Assembly: GCA_964534945.1 (NCBI GenBank)
Contig: CAZHSB010000001.1
Span: 36,996 to 100,995 of the forward strand
DNA from: CAZHFA01 sp964534945
Lineage (GTDB): Bacteria > Bdellovibrionota_C > UBA2361 > CAKMMH01
Direction: 5' to 3'
Length of the DNA stretch: 64,000 nt
A program made the translations under genes and the position numbers. Below are positions 33,918 through 43,213 of the stretch, one piece after another (position 1 is the first letter of the stretch; each line of letters opens with the position of its first letter). Under the pieces are notes generated by a model. The model made no database searches and was not told where the DNA came from. It saw only the letters and a list, made by a program, of their open reading frames with translations.

Positions 33918-34766
33918 TTAGGCTTTCTTATATTTCCATTCAATAATGCTTTTTAATATAAGTGTAAGGACAGCTAACAATGCTAAAAGTGACGATACAG
34001 CAAATGCCGCCGTAAAATTATATTCATTATATAAAACCTCAACTTGTAACGGCATCGTATTAGTAACTCCCCTAATATGACCTGATACAACAGAAACAGC
34101 GCCGAATTCTCCCATAGCTCTTGCATTACATAAAATAAGACCATACAAGAGTCCCCATTTCACATTAGGTAGCGTTATTGATATAAAAGTCCTAAGACCA
34201 CTTGCTCCCATCGTAAGCGCCGCTTCTTCTTCATGGTACCCTTGTTCTTGCATAAGAGGTATAAGCTCCCTTGCTACATAAGGAAGCGTTACGAAAATTG
34301 TAGCAAGCAAAATTCCTGGAAAAGCAAAAACTATTTTGATATCAAAATAATTAAGAATCGGCGCAAAAAACCCATGCGATCCATATAGCAAAATAAACAT
34401 CATTCCTGCGATAACAGGAGAAACCGCCAGCGGTATTTCAATAAGCGTTAAAAGTACTTGTTTTCCAAAAAATCTAAATCTTGTAATAAGCCAAGAAGCA
34501 ATAAGCCCAAAAATTAAATTAACAGGCACCGCGATTAAGGCTACAAACAACGTTAATTTTATCGAGGCTAGTGCATCAGGATCTTTTATAGATGCCATAT
34601 AAGTATCAAATCCCTTTGCAAATGCCCCTGCAAAAACTGCAAAAAGAGGAATCACTAAAAACATAAAAAGAAATACTAATGCTATGGCAATTAGAAACCA
34701 CCTGCCGATTCTTACCATAAATGGAATATTTTTTTCTTCTGTTACATTAAAAATATTTCTTACCAT
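33918..34766 (-). CDS. cysW: Sulfate ABC transporter permease CysW
   Basis: CysW is a six-helix inner-membrane permease subunit. The cytoplasmic EAA loop is EEEAALTMGASGLRTFISIT, with the typical G. Motifs LIEIPLAVSPVIAGMMF and NARAMGEFGAVSVVSGHIRG are characteristic of CysW. Length 282. It starts seven bases after cysT stops, so the two permeases are coupled. Confidence 0.93.
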   Translation of the reverse strand: MVRNIFNVTEEKNIPFMVRIGRWFLIAIALVFLFMFLVIPLFAVFAGAFAKGFDTYMASIKDPDALASIKLTLFVALIAVPVNLIFGLIASWLITRFRFFGKQVLLTLIEIPLAVSPVIAGMMFILLYGSHGFFAPILNYFDIKIVFAFPGILLATIFVTLPYVARELIPLMQEQGYHEEEAALTMGASGLRTFISITLPNVKWGLLYGLILCNARAMGEFGAVSVVSGHIRGVTNTMPLQVEVLYNEYNFTAAFAVSSLLALLAVLTLILKSIIEWKYKKA

Positions 34767-34773
34767 TCTTTAT

Positions 34774-35640
34774 TTATTTTCCATATCTCTTACTTGTAAA
34801 AAAACTTATAAAATTTACACTTAACATTAGGACAAATGAAACACAAAGCATAACTATCGCATATGATGTCGCGCCAAGATAATCATATTGCTCTAATCTC
34901 GTCATAATCAAAAGTGGTACTATTTCCGTTTTCATCGGCATATTTCCAGATATAAAAACAACAGATCCATATTCTCCTAATGATCTTGCAAATGCTAAAG
35001 AAAAACCTGTAAAAATAGCAGGCCACAAATTCGGTAAAATTATTTTAAAAAAAATCACAAATCTACTTGCTCCCATACAAGCTGCCGCTTGCTCAAGTTC
35101 GGGTTCTAAATCTGCCAAAACTGGTTGGATAGTTCTAACAACAAAAGGTAAACTTATAAAAATAAGAGCAAAGATAACCCCAAGCTCTGTGAACGCAACT
35201 TTTATTCCTACCTTACCAAGCAACATTCCTAAATAACCACTGTACCAAGTCGCGCTATCTTTTACGACAGGAATCGCATATAAACTTGTTAGCATAATAC
35301 CTGCAACCGCCGTCGGTAATGCAAAGGGAAGATCTACAAGCGCGTCAATAAATTTTTTTCCAAAAAATTTATATCTTACCAACACCCAAGCAACTAAGAA
35401 TCCAAAAAATGAATTCACAATCCCCGCGACAAGCGATGCGCCAAAACTTAATTTATAGGAAGCTATCGCACGCGGAGAAAGAATAATTTCCCAAAATTTT
35501 GAAAAAGTTAAATCAGATGCTTTTAAAATAAGCATAGAAAGCGGGAGCAAAACAAAAAAGCTAATATAAATTAGAGTAAACCCCATAGTAATTCCAAATC
35601 CAGGGAGCGTATTATGTTTTTTTATTTTCCTACTTTGCAA
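34774..35640 (-). CDS. cysT: Sulfate ABC transporter permease CysT (CysU)
   Basis: CysT is the partner permease to CysW. LVDLPFALPTAVAGIMLTSL and FARSLGEYGSVVFISGNMP are CysT hallmarks. The EAA loop is ELEQAAACMGASRFVIFFKI. Six membrane helices span 288 residues. A 116-base gap separates it from the peptidase gene upstream, with TCCTT (minus: AAGGAG) before its start. Confidence 0.93.
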   Translation of the reverse strand: MQSRKIKKHNTLPGFGITMGFTLIYISFFVLLPLSMLILKASDLTFSKFWEIILSPRAIASYKLSFGASLVAGIVNSFFGFLVAWVLVRYKFFGKKFIDALVDLPFALPTAVAGIMLTSLYAIPVVKDSATWYSGYLGMLLGKVGIKVAFTELGVIFALIFISLPFVVRTIQPVLADLEPELEQAAACMGASRFVIFFKIILPNLWPAIFTGFSLAFARSLGEYGSVVFISGNMPMKTEIVPLLIMTRLEQYDYLGATSYAIVMLCVSFVLMLSVNFISFFTSKRYGK

Positions 35641-35756
35641 AGAATATTTTCTCCTTAAAAATCCATTGAAAGAAAAACCCTTGATATTATAAAGTTATAT
35701 AAAAAAATAACAACCAACGATAAAGAAATATGAGTTTATTTTTTTTGAATCTTATA

Positions 35757-36719
35757 TTAGAAAAAACTAATAATATTATCTTCCGTGTCTATATTAGCCT
35801 TACCACCAATTGGAATTGTGAACAATGGATCTGTGTGACCAAAATCTAAATTATAGATAATCGGTATTGTTAAGTCTCTAAAAAGATCATCATAAATCAA
35901 TGTTTCGGGATCATCTCTAGAAAATTTAGAATCAGAGCTAAATCTTCCGATACAAATTCCTAACAATGTTTTTAAATCTATCACTTGCGATAAATGCGTA
36001 AAAAATCTATGAACCATCATAGTGTTAACATCTTCGCATTCCTCTAAAAAAAGAATTTTATTAGATAAATCTGGAAAATATTTTGTCCCCGCAAGCACCA
36101 TTAGTGTTTGTAAGTTAGAAGCAATGACATCTCCTGAAGCCTTTCCATGTTTATAAATCTTTCTTCCCTCATTTTTTTTCATAATACGATGATTAGAATC
36201 TTTTCTTAAGAAATAAAGATCATCTGCAAAATACGGCGAGTCATCTATTTTGCAAGGCCTTTTATCAATAACTACATCATTAAAATATTTCAAACTATAT
36301 TCAAATGGATCAGGCTTATCAAACGTAATTCCGCAAGGCCCCATAAAAGTTTTTATATTAGCAAATTTATGCACAGCCAAAAGTAATGCTGACGTATCTG
36401 AATATCCAATAATCGGTTTTGGATATTTTCTAAACATTTCATAATCTAGATAAGGAAGTATTTGATTTGTATTCGCCCCTCCCCAATATGACATCAAAAT
36501 ATCGATTGAAGGATCTTCCAACATTTTATAAATAGCATTTACCCTCTCATCAATACTACCCGCCACATGCCCAAAAATTTTTGTAACTTGCGGATGTTCA
36601 TAAATCTCAAAGCCATTCTTTTTTAGATATGAATATCTACATTTTTCGTCTCCCTGAACTGGAAGTGACGTTGAAAAAATCCCTATTTTTACTTTTTTTG
36701 CATCACTTTTTCTGCTCAT
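35757..36719 (-). CDS. S66 family peptidase, MccF/LD-carboxypeptidase-like
   Basis: Peptidase family S66 includes LdcA (murein tetrapeptide L,D-carboxypeptidase) and MccF (self-immunity to microcin C7, cleaving toxic aminoacyl-nucleotides). The Ser nucleophile is in IIGYSDTSALLL, the Glu in ILFLEECED and the His in DFGHTDPLFTIPIG. The block WGGANTNQILPYLDYEMFR is the MccF-like variant of the LdcA GGYG turn. It is cytoplasmic (no signal peptide). It starts six bases after sbp, inside the sulfate operon, an unexpected place. Confidence 0.82.
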   Translation of the reverse strand: MSRKSDAKKVKIGIFSTSLPVQGDEKCRYSYLKKNGFEIYEHPQVTKIFGHVAGSIDERVNAIYKMLEDPSIDILMSYWGGANTNQILPYLDYEMFRKYPKPIIGYSDTSALLLAVHKFANIKTFMGPCGITFDKPDPFEYSLKYFNDVVIDKRPCKIDDSPYFADDLYFLRKDSNHRIMKKNEGRKIYKHGKASGDVIASNLQTLMVLAGTKYFPDLSNKILFLEECEDVNTMMVHRFFTHLSQVIDLKTLLGICIGRFSSDSKFSRDDPETLIYDDLFRDLTIPIIYNLDFGHTDPLFTIPIGGKANIDTEDNIISFF

Positions 36720-36724
36720 GAGCT

Positions 36725-37732
36725 CTATTCATAAAATTTATCGAATATTGCGCCCTCGTCAAAATGTTTTTCTTGCGCTTTTTGCCAACCGCCGAACATT
36801 TCGTCATCAATTGTTAATAAATTCAATTTTGGAAAACGAGAATTATATTTTTTCTGCATTGACTCCATGCGTGGTCGATAATACCACTTACCAGCTAAAT
36901 CTTGTCCTGTTTCGCTATATAAAAATTTTAAATAACTTTCTGCTATTTTCCTTGTTCCATGCTTTTCAACATTTTTATCAACTAATGAAACTGTTGGCTC
37001 TGCCAAGATACTAATTGATGGCGTAACAACCTCAAACTCTCCTTTGCCTAATTCTTTCATTGCCAAAAATGCTTCATTTTCCCAAGTAACAAGAACGTCT
37101 CCGATTCCTCTTTGAACAAAAGTAATCGTTGATCCCCTTGCACCTGTATCTAATACAGGAACATTTTTAAAAAGCTTTTTTACAAACTCTTTTGCCTTTT
37201 CCTCTGAATTATTATTATGTTTCATTGCATATCCCCAAGCCGCCAAATAATTCCATCTAGCGCCACCTGACGTTTTTGGATTTGGAGTTATAACTTGAAT
37301 ACCATCTTTTACAAGGCTATCCCAATCAGTTATCTTTTTAGGATTTCCTTTTCTAACTAAGAAAACAATCGTTGATGTATAAGGAGCACTATTTTGTGGA
37401 AGCCTCGTCTGCCAATCTAATGGCATAAGCTGTGCCCTTTTTGCAATCTCATCAATATCAAGCGCTAATGCCAATGTTACTACATCAGCTTCTAATCCAT
37501 CGATAACCGCCCTTGCCTGTTTTCCAGACCCCGCATGAGATTGTCTAACTTGGATAGTCTCTTTATTTTCTTTTTCATAAAATTTAACAAATTCCTTATT
37601 AAATTCTTGATAAAATTCTCGCGTTGGATCGTAAGAAACATTTAAAATAATATTTTCCTTTGCGCTTACAAAAGAAGAATAAAGTAAAATAACACTTCCT
37701 AAAAAAACTAATTTTAAATTCAAGACTTTCAT
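36725..37732 (-). CDS. sbp: Periplasmic sulfate-binding protein
   Basis: A signal peptide ends near VSA at residue 24. The mature protein begins ILNVSYDPTREFYQEFN, the classic sulfate-binding start, then VRQSHAGSGKQARAV (sulfate P-loop-like contact), DVVTLALALDID, NPKTSGGARWNYLAAWGYA and DVLVTWENEAFLA. Length 335. It is the first gene of the operon with cysT, cysW and cysA and feeds sulfate or thiosulfate to the permease. Confidence 0.95.
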   Translation of the reverse strand: MKVLNLKLVFLGSVILLYSSFVSAKENIILNVSYDPTREFYQEFNKEFVKFYEKENKETIQVRQSHAGSGKQARAVIDGLEADVVTLALALDIDEIAKRAQLMPLDWQTRLPQNSAPYTSTIVFLVRKGNPKKITDWDSLVKDGIQVITPNPKTSGGARWNYLAAWGYAMKHNNNSEEKAKEFVKKLFKNVPVLDTGARGSTITFVQRGIGDVLVTWENEAFLAMKELGKGEFEVVTPSISILAEPTVSLVDKNVEKHGTRKIAESYLKFLYSETGQDLAGKWYYRPRMESMQKKYNSRFPKLNLLTIDDEMFGGWQKAQEKHFDEGAIFDKFYE

Positions 37733-37780
37733 TTTTCCTCTTAAAAAATAATTTTTATAATTATGTAAAGAATACTGGAC

Positions 37781-38389
37781 CTACTTGTTCTCTTTACATT
37801 TTACGATGATTTTATCATCTACTAAATTCATACTATCAACCTTTTCAAAATATTTTTTAGTATTATCTTGCAACGTTATTTTCTGCCAATCTTTTAAAAA
37901 AGGTATCTGTTTCGAATTAAAATCAATAATATTTGTCTTTAACTCAATTTCATTTGGGAATTTAGAATCAAAACGAGTTTCAAAATTTAATATCCCATTT
38001 AAAAATTTACCTTGAAAAATCTTTGTATTTAATAAATTAATTAATGGTATTGAAAAAGATACATCAATTTTGGAATCTTTTATATTTCCATAAATCCATT
38101 TTGTAAGCACAATTTTGTCATCAATATCTTTTATAAATAGATTTATCTCTTCTCCCTTAATGACATATTCGCCATCACAAATCCCCGATTTTAAATTATT
38201 TAAAAATATGTCAAAAGAACGTCTTTTTTTAAGAAACTCATCTTCTGGGATACTAATACTTTGGACCTCCACAGGAGAATTTGATGCAAGGCTAATGACA
38301 TAATTTGTAAATTTCTTATAAGAATAATATGAAGCTCCTGCAAAAATTAAAAATACGATACAAAGTATAATTAAGATTTTTTTCCCCAT
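37781..38389 (-). CDS. Membrane-anchored protein of unknown function after lpxK
   Basis: One N-terminal hydrophobic segment (IILCIVFLIFAGASYYSYK, residues 5-24) anchors about 175 residues of mainly beta character with repeated Ile/Asp/Lys strands. It resembles generic periplasmic beta proteins (for instance the ISKTNLFIKD pattern of LptC-like folds), but no family is recognised. Its ATG immediately follows the lpxK stop, so it is co-transcribed with the lipid A genes and may act in the envelope (inference). Confidence 0.6.
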   Translation of the reverse strand: MGKKILIILCIVFLIFAGASYYSYKKFTNYVISLASNSPVEVQSISIPEDEFLKKRRSFDIFLNNLKSGICDGEYVIKGEEINLFIKDIDDKIVLTKWIYGNIKDSKIDVSFSIPLINLLNTKIFQGKFLNGILNFETRFDSKFPNEIELKTNIIDFNSKQIPFLKDWQKITLQDNTKKYFEKVDSMNLVDDKIIVKCKENK

Positions 38390-39406
38390 TTAATTTTTCT
38401 CCATTAAAATATTTTCTAAAAAACTATCCTTACCAATAACGTCCATTCTGATTTTAGCAAAGTAACACTGTTTTTGCCATACATCATCTAGCTTGACAAA
38501 ATCTTTTTCTGTACAAACAACGCTACAATTATTTTCATGTGCATACTTAAAGATTTTTTTTAAATCTTTTTCTGATATCACTTTATGATCTAAAAATTTA
38601 TATGTCTTTAAAATTTTTAGTCCTTTATTTTCTAATGTATTAAGAAAACTTTGCGGCTTTGATATGGCGCAAAATGCCACGATTTCTTTTTCAATATCTA
38701 TGACTTTATACTCATAATCTACTATTTCTACTTTATTTACGAACCCCTCATATAAAGGTATGTTTTTAGGCAAAACTTTCTTTAAAATATTTATTTCCTC
38801 TCTTTTTTGAGAATATACACCTCTATAATTTAGTACTATAATATCAGTTCTTTTTAATACGTCTTTAACGCTTTCTCTTAAAAAACCTCTTGGAATCAAT
38901 CTATTTGATAAAATATCTTCAACTGATTTTTTTGTACTAACATCTATTGATAAAATATCTATATCCCGCGCCACACATCTATGTTGCATTGCATCATCTA
39001 GTAAAATAATGTCTGCTTTATCCTTTAACGCCTTTATTCCCAATGTTCTTTTAGGAGATATAACAACAGGGCATTTCACATTTTTATAAATCATATATGG
39101 CTCATCACCTATCAGATCAGATGAATCTTTATCTTCAATAAGATGAAAACCTTTTTTTATTTTTGATTTATATCCTCTTGTTACAACCGCTACTTTCTTA
39201 TTTTTCTTTTTTAGCTCCTCCAATAAAAAAATGACAAGTGGTGTTTTTCCACTTCCGCCAAGAGAAACATTTCCAACACTAATTATCTTTTTATCTAAAA
39301 ACTTTTTTGTTTTTAAAATTGAACTATCATAAAGCCTATTTCTAATATGTGTAATTAGGAAATAAATAAATTCAATTGGTAATAATAAAATTTTTAAATA
39401 TTTCAT
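38390..39406 (-). CDS. lpxK: Tetraacyldisaccharide 4'-kinase LpxK
   Basis: LpxK phosphorylates the lipid A disaccharide precursor. The P-loop SVGNVSLGGSGKTPLVIFLL is near residues 43-62, and AVVTRGYKSK follows. DIILLDDAMQHR holds the DDGxQHR-type catalytic pair (here DDAMQHR). DILSIDVS and LIPRGFLRE are also typical. Length 338. It overlaps waaA by four bases. Confidence 0.95.
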   Translation of the reverse strand: MKYLKILLLPIEFIYFLITHIRNRLYDSSILKTKKFLDKKIISVGNVSLGGSGKTPLVIFLLEELKKKNKKVAVVTRGYKSKIKKGFHLIEDKDSSDLIGDEPYMIYKNVKCPVVISPKRTLGIKALKDKADIILLDDAMQHRCVARDIDILSIDVSTKKSVEDILSNRLIPRGFLRESVKDVLKRTDIIVLNYRGVYSQKREEINILKKVLPKNIPLYEGFVNKVEIVDYEYKVIDIEKEIVAFCAISKPQSFLNTLENKGLKILKTYKFLDHKVISEKDLKKIFKYAHENNCSVVCTEKDFVKLDDVWQKQCYFAKIRMDVIGKDSFLENILMEKN

Positions 39407-40647
39407 ATTTCCTTTAAAATTTTTTCTGTTGCGCCCATTAGGTGCTTACAAAATTCCTTTTGAATTGCACCCTTTTCTTTTAATAAACTAGGTGTATTTA
39501 ATAACACGATACAAAGCTCCTCGATATCTTCTTTTGTCCTAACAATTGATATGGCATTTTGCAATAAGAGTTCGTTTACAATATCAAAATAATTTTGAAA
39601 ATATTCTCCCATAAAAACATAGGCTCCGTATTGCATTGCTTCCATTGGGTTATGACCACCAATATTAATTAAGCTAGCACCTATAAAGACAAGATTAGAA
39701 AAAGAAAATATTTTTTCTAATTCTCCATATGTATCTAACAAAACAACTTGATAATCTTTTTTTCCACCATTATTATCACTCCACTTAGTAAATTTAAACC
39801 CTTGATCTTTTAATTCATCTTCAAAATATGAAAATTTTTCTTTATGTCTTGGCGCAACAATAATTCCGATATCCTCATTATTTTCGTATAATGTTTTTAA
39901 GATCGGAAATAATATTTTTTCTTCATTTGGACGAATGCTAGCTAGTGTAATAATCTTGTTTATTTTTGAATCTGGAAAATATTTTTTGCTAAGCTCTAAT
40001 GCCTCGTAAGGACTTTTTATTTTTGGATTAAATTCATATTTTGAATTTCCTGCAATTGATAAAATATTTTTATCAACATTAATCTTTTCAAAATATTCAA
40101 AATCTTTATTTGATTGCACTAAAATTTTAGTAAACTTATTTAAAATAGGAGTAATAAACCAAGATAATTTTTTATACTTATTTATAGTATTATTAGAAAT
40201 TCTTGCATTAATAAGAAAAAGTGGAATTCCTTTTTTTGCATAATATGTTATAAAAGACGGCCAAATTTCAGTTTCCGAAATTATAATTTTAATTGGAGAA
40301 AATTTTTTAAAAATTTTTGAATGATAAATACTACTATCAAAAGCCATTAAATGATTTTCATCAACGAAATCTTTTCCCTCATCTAATCCTGTAACAGAAG
40401 TCGTTGTAAGTAATATTTTTTGATTAGGTTTTTCTTGCTTTATTTTCTTTATTAGCGGAAGAATTCCTTTTACTTCACCTAATGATGCTGCATGAAACCA
40501 AATATATTCATCTTTTTTTATTTTCCAAAATCCATATCTTTCTAAAAGTCTAGATCTTCCTCTTTTCTTTAGCAAAAAAAATGGCCAAACAAATAAAGAT
40601 AATACAAAAACTCCATAATCATAAATTTTTAATAAACTAGCATTCAT
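39403..40647 (-). CDS. waaA: 3-deoxy-D-manno-octulosonic acid transferase WaaA (KdtA)
   Basis: WaaA adds Kdo sugars to the lipid A precursor. It has a short N-terminal membrane-associated segment, then WFHAASLGEVKGILPLI (the catalytic Glu region), ISETEIWPSFITYYAKKGIP, LINARISNNT, LVQSNKDFEYF, SIAGNSKYEF, and the donor-binding IGGHNPMEAMQYGAYVFMG. Length 414, standard GT30. It overlaps both neighbours, indicating a tight operon. Confidence 0.96.
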   Translation of the reverse strand: MNASLLKIYDYGVFVLSLFVWPFFLLKKRGRSRLLERYGFWKIKKDEYIWFHAASLGEVKGILPLIKKIKQEKPNQKILLTTTSVTGLDEGKDFVDENHLMAFDSSIYHSKIFKKFSPIKIIISETEIWPSFITYYAKKGIPLFLINARISNNTINKYKKLSWFITPILNKFTKILVQSNKDFEYFEKINVDKNILSIAGNSKYEFNPKIKSPYEALELSKKYFPDSKINKIITLASIRPNEEKILFPILKTLYENNEDIGIIVAPRHKEKFSYFEDELKDQGFKFTKWSDNNGGKKDYQVVLLDTYGELEKIFSFSNLVFIGASLINIGGHNPMEAMQYGAYVFMGEYFQNYFDIVNELLLQNAISIVRTKEDIEELCIVLLNTPSLLKEKGAIQKEFCKHLMGATEKILKEI

Positions 40648-41326
40648 AATTTCCTGCCATATTAAAAATATTGTTTAATTCATCTTCTACAAGCTTTCTA
40701 TAATTTTCAGCTTCTTCATCAGTTAAATTTTCTTTTATGTAAATTGGTTTGCCTATAATAAGCACTCCCTTAGAGAACGGTTTTGGAAAAAACATTTTAT
40801 CCCAACTATTAAACACCCACTTTCTTTTAAAATCATACCCTATAGGGATAATTGGCATATTTGATAAAGAAGCCAGTGTTATTGCTCCCATTTTCATTTT
40901 ACAAGCAGGGCCTTTTGGCCCATCAGGAGTAATTCCTATATAAGCATCTTCTTCTTTTAGATCCTTTAATAATTTAAGACTCGATGCTCTAGAATTTTTT
41001 GTAGAAGAACCTGCAACAGAGCCATAATTAAAATATTTCATTACATTTGCTATTAATCTTCCATCACTATGTTGGCTGATTAAAACAGATATTTTTACAT
41101 TTTTTCTATCATGAAAAAAACTTTTTTTTGTAATTGGTGCCATCAACAATTGATGCGCATGCCAAAAAATAATAACTCCTTTTTTAGGGAAAATTTTTCC
41201 CCCATCTAAGAAAGTTACATGCCATCTTATTGTCTTGTTTACAATAAAAATTATAACAAATCCTAAAAAAGCAAGAACATGAACTTTAAAAAAACTCTTT
41301 ATCTTATTTGTAAATGTTTTTATCAT
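40637..41326 (-). CDS. DUF374 lysophospholipid acyltransferase family protein
   Basis: The DUF374 protein is regularly found next to waaA/lpxK in alphaproteobacteria. An N-terminal helix (LAFLGFVIIFIVNKTI) is followed by FWHAHQLLMAPI (the HxxxxM-type motif), SVLISQHSDGRLIANVMKYF, GSVAGSSTKNSRAS and GITPDGPKGPACKMKMGAI. Sequence logic resembles glycerolipid acyltransferases, and a role in lipid A or phospholipid acylation is presumed but unproven. It overlaps waaA by 11 bases. Confidence 0.9.
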   Translation of the reverse strand: MIKTFTNKIKSFFKVHVLAFLGFVIIFIVNKTIRWHVTFLDGGKIFPKKGVIIFWHAHQLLMAPITKKSFFHDRKNVKISVLISQHSDGRLIANVMKYFNYGSVAGSSTKNSRASSLKLLKDLKEEDAYIGITPDGPKGPACKMKMGAITLASLSNMPIIPIGYDFKRKWVFNSWDKMFFPKPFSKGVLIIGKPIYIKENLTDEEAENYRKLVEDELNNIFNMAGNYEC

Positions 41327-41337
41327 AAAAAATATTT

Positions 41338-43089
41338 TTATTTATCTTCTTTAAATTGCAAAGCATAAAGTTTTTCATACTCGCCATTTAATTTTAAAAG
41401 TTCCTCATGAGTCCCCATTTCTACGATTTGTCCTGCTCTCATTACAACAATACAGTCAGAATTTAAGATTGTGGAAAGCCTATGCGCAATTACAAGACAA
41501 GTTCTGTTTTTTGATAATTTTTCAAGCGCTTCTTGAACTTCTCTTTCTGATTGATTATCAAGTGATGCCGTGGCTTCATCTAAAATTAAAATTGGTGCAT
41601 CTTTTAATACTGCTCTTGCAATAGATATTCTTTGTCGTTCTCCTCCAGAAAGAGCGTATCCAGATTCTCCAACAATAGAATCAAATTTATTTGGAAGCTT
41701 GTTTATAAAATCATAAGCAAACGAAACCTTTGAAGCGCTGATAATATCCTCTTTTGAAGCTTCTAAATTTCCATATTGAATATTATTAAAAATTGTATCA
41801 TTAAATAAAAAAGTATGCTGACTTACCATTGCAATTTTTGAGCGAAGCTCAACTAAATCTAATTTTTTTACATCAACATCACCTATCAAAATTTTCCCTT
41901 CATTAGGATCCATAAATCTTGGAAGCAAATCAACAAGTGTAGATTTACCTGCGCCTGATAATCCAACAAGAGCATATTTCTTCCCTTCGGGAACTTTAAA
42001 ATTTATATTCTTTAATGCAAAATCGCTAGAGTCTTTATTGTATGAAAACGTAATATTTTCAAAAGAAATATTATTTTCTTTTGGAAGTAATTGAGGATTT
42101 TCAGGTGTTACAATTTCTGGATTATGGTCTAATATTTCAAAAACCCTATCTGCTCCCGTTAATCCTTGTTGAATATTTGTGCTTAATTTACTTAACTTTT
42201 TAAATGGTTCATACATTAAAAATACAGAAGTTAAGAATGCAATAAATTCCCCTTGGCTTTTAAAACCTTCAATCACATTGTATCCACCATACCAAATAAC
42301 TCCCGCAACAGCAGAGCATGCTAATATTTCGTTTATTGGACCTGTAATTGCTTTCTTTTGTTCTGATTTTATAAATTCTTTATTAACTTTATCATTGTTT
42401 TTCTTGAACCGTTCTTTTTCGAATTCCTCTCGTCCAAAAATTTTAATAACTCTATTTCCCAAAATGCTTTCTGTAAGCATCGCAGTTAATGCGCCAATTC
42501 CATCTTGTCCTTTTTTACTATGTTTCCTTACATTCTTTCCTATCTTATATACAGGAAAAACAGCTAATGGAAAAGCAATAGAGGCAATTATCCCTAATAT
42601 AGGATCTAAGTAAATTGCGGCGGAAACTAAGGAAATAAGTCTTATGGAATCTCCTAACAGCGATGAAAAAGAATCTGTAAGCAATGTTCGTAGCAGTGTT
42701 ACATCACTTGTAATTCTACTTAGTAAATCTCCAGATTTATTATTAATAAAATAACTTGGAGAAAATTCTAAAAGCTTATCATTAATTTTAGACCTTAAAT
42801 CTCTTATAATGTTATATCCGACTAATCCCATCAAATATTTTTGCAAAAAATCCATAAGTCCCCTAAATATTGCAAAAACCACTAAAAGAAGTGGAAGAAA
42901 AAATAAGAATTCTTTATTTTTACTAGCGAATACTTCATCTAAAATATATTTGATTATAAAAGGCAAAGCTCCATCTGTTGCACCAAATATAATCATGCAC
43001 AGCATGCCTAAAATGAATAAACCTTTATAAGGTTTCAAATACACAAGAAGCCTTATATAGATTTTTTTACTTTCTTGAAATTCTTTCAT
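41338..43089 (-). CDS. ABC transporter, MsbA-type lipid A/lipid exporter
   Basis: A fused exporter: six-helix membrane domain (residues 1-320) and ATPase domain with Walker A LVGLSGAGKSTLVDLL, Q-loop VSQHTFLFNDTI, signature YALSGGERQRISIARAVL, Walker B PILILDEATASLDNQSE and H-loop IAHRLST. 583 residues is MsbA size. The gene sits upstream of the DUF374/waaA/lpxK set, supporting export of lipid A or phospholipid to the outer leaflet. General multidrug exporters have the same architecture, so msbA is likely but not certain. Confidence 0.88.
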   Translation of the reverse strand: MKEFQESKKIYIRLLVYLKPYKGLFILGMLCMIIFGATDGALPFIIKYILDEVFASKNKEFLFFLPLLLVVFAIFRGLMDFLQKYLMGLVGYNIIRDLRSKINDKLLEFSPSYFINNKSGDLLSRITSDVTLLRTLLTDSFSSLLGDSIRLISLVSAAIYLDPILGIIASIAFPLAVFPVYKIGKNVRKHSKKGQDGIGALTAMLTESILGNRVIKIFGREEFEKERFKKNNDKVNKEFIKSEQKKAITGPINEILACSAVAGVIWYGGYNVIEGFKSQGEFIAFLTSVFLMYEPFKKLSKLSTNIQQGLTGADRVFEILDHNPEIVTPENPQLLPKENNISFENITFSYNKDSSDFALKNINFKVPEGKKYALVGLSGAGKSTLVDLLPRFMDPNEGKILIGDVDVKKLDLVELRSKIAMVSQHTFLFNDTIFNNIQYGNLEASKEDIISASKVSFAYDFINKLPNKFDSIVGESGYALSGGERQRISIARAVLKDAPILILDEATASLDNQSEREVQEALEKLSKNRTCLVIAHRLSTILNSDCIVVMRAGQIVEMGTHEELLKLNGEYEKLYALQFKEDK

Positions 43090-43135
43090 GAAAAAACTTT
43101 TTTAAAAAAATAAATATAGCAAACATAACTAAATA

Positions 43136-43164
43136 ACAATCAACAACCCATTGGTGTTGATTGT
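43136..43164 (-). terminator. Stem-loop downstream of the DegP gene
   Basis: ACAATCAACA (43136-43145) and TGTTGATTGT (43155-43164) are a perfect 10-bp stem with a nine-base loop that can pair further. It lies 50 bases beyond the DegP stop. A T-run is weak, so it may be a terminator or simply a processing or stabilising hairpin. Confidence 0.4.
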
Positions 43165-43213
43165 ATCATATCATTAAAAAAATAAAAAATGTCGCTTTTA
43201 AGTAATTCATCTC

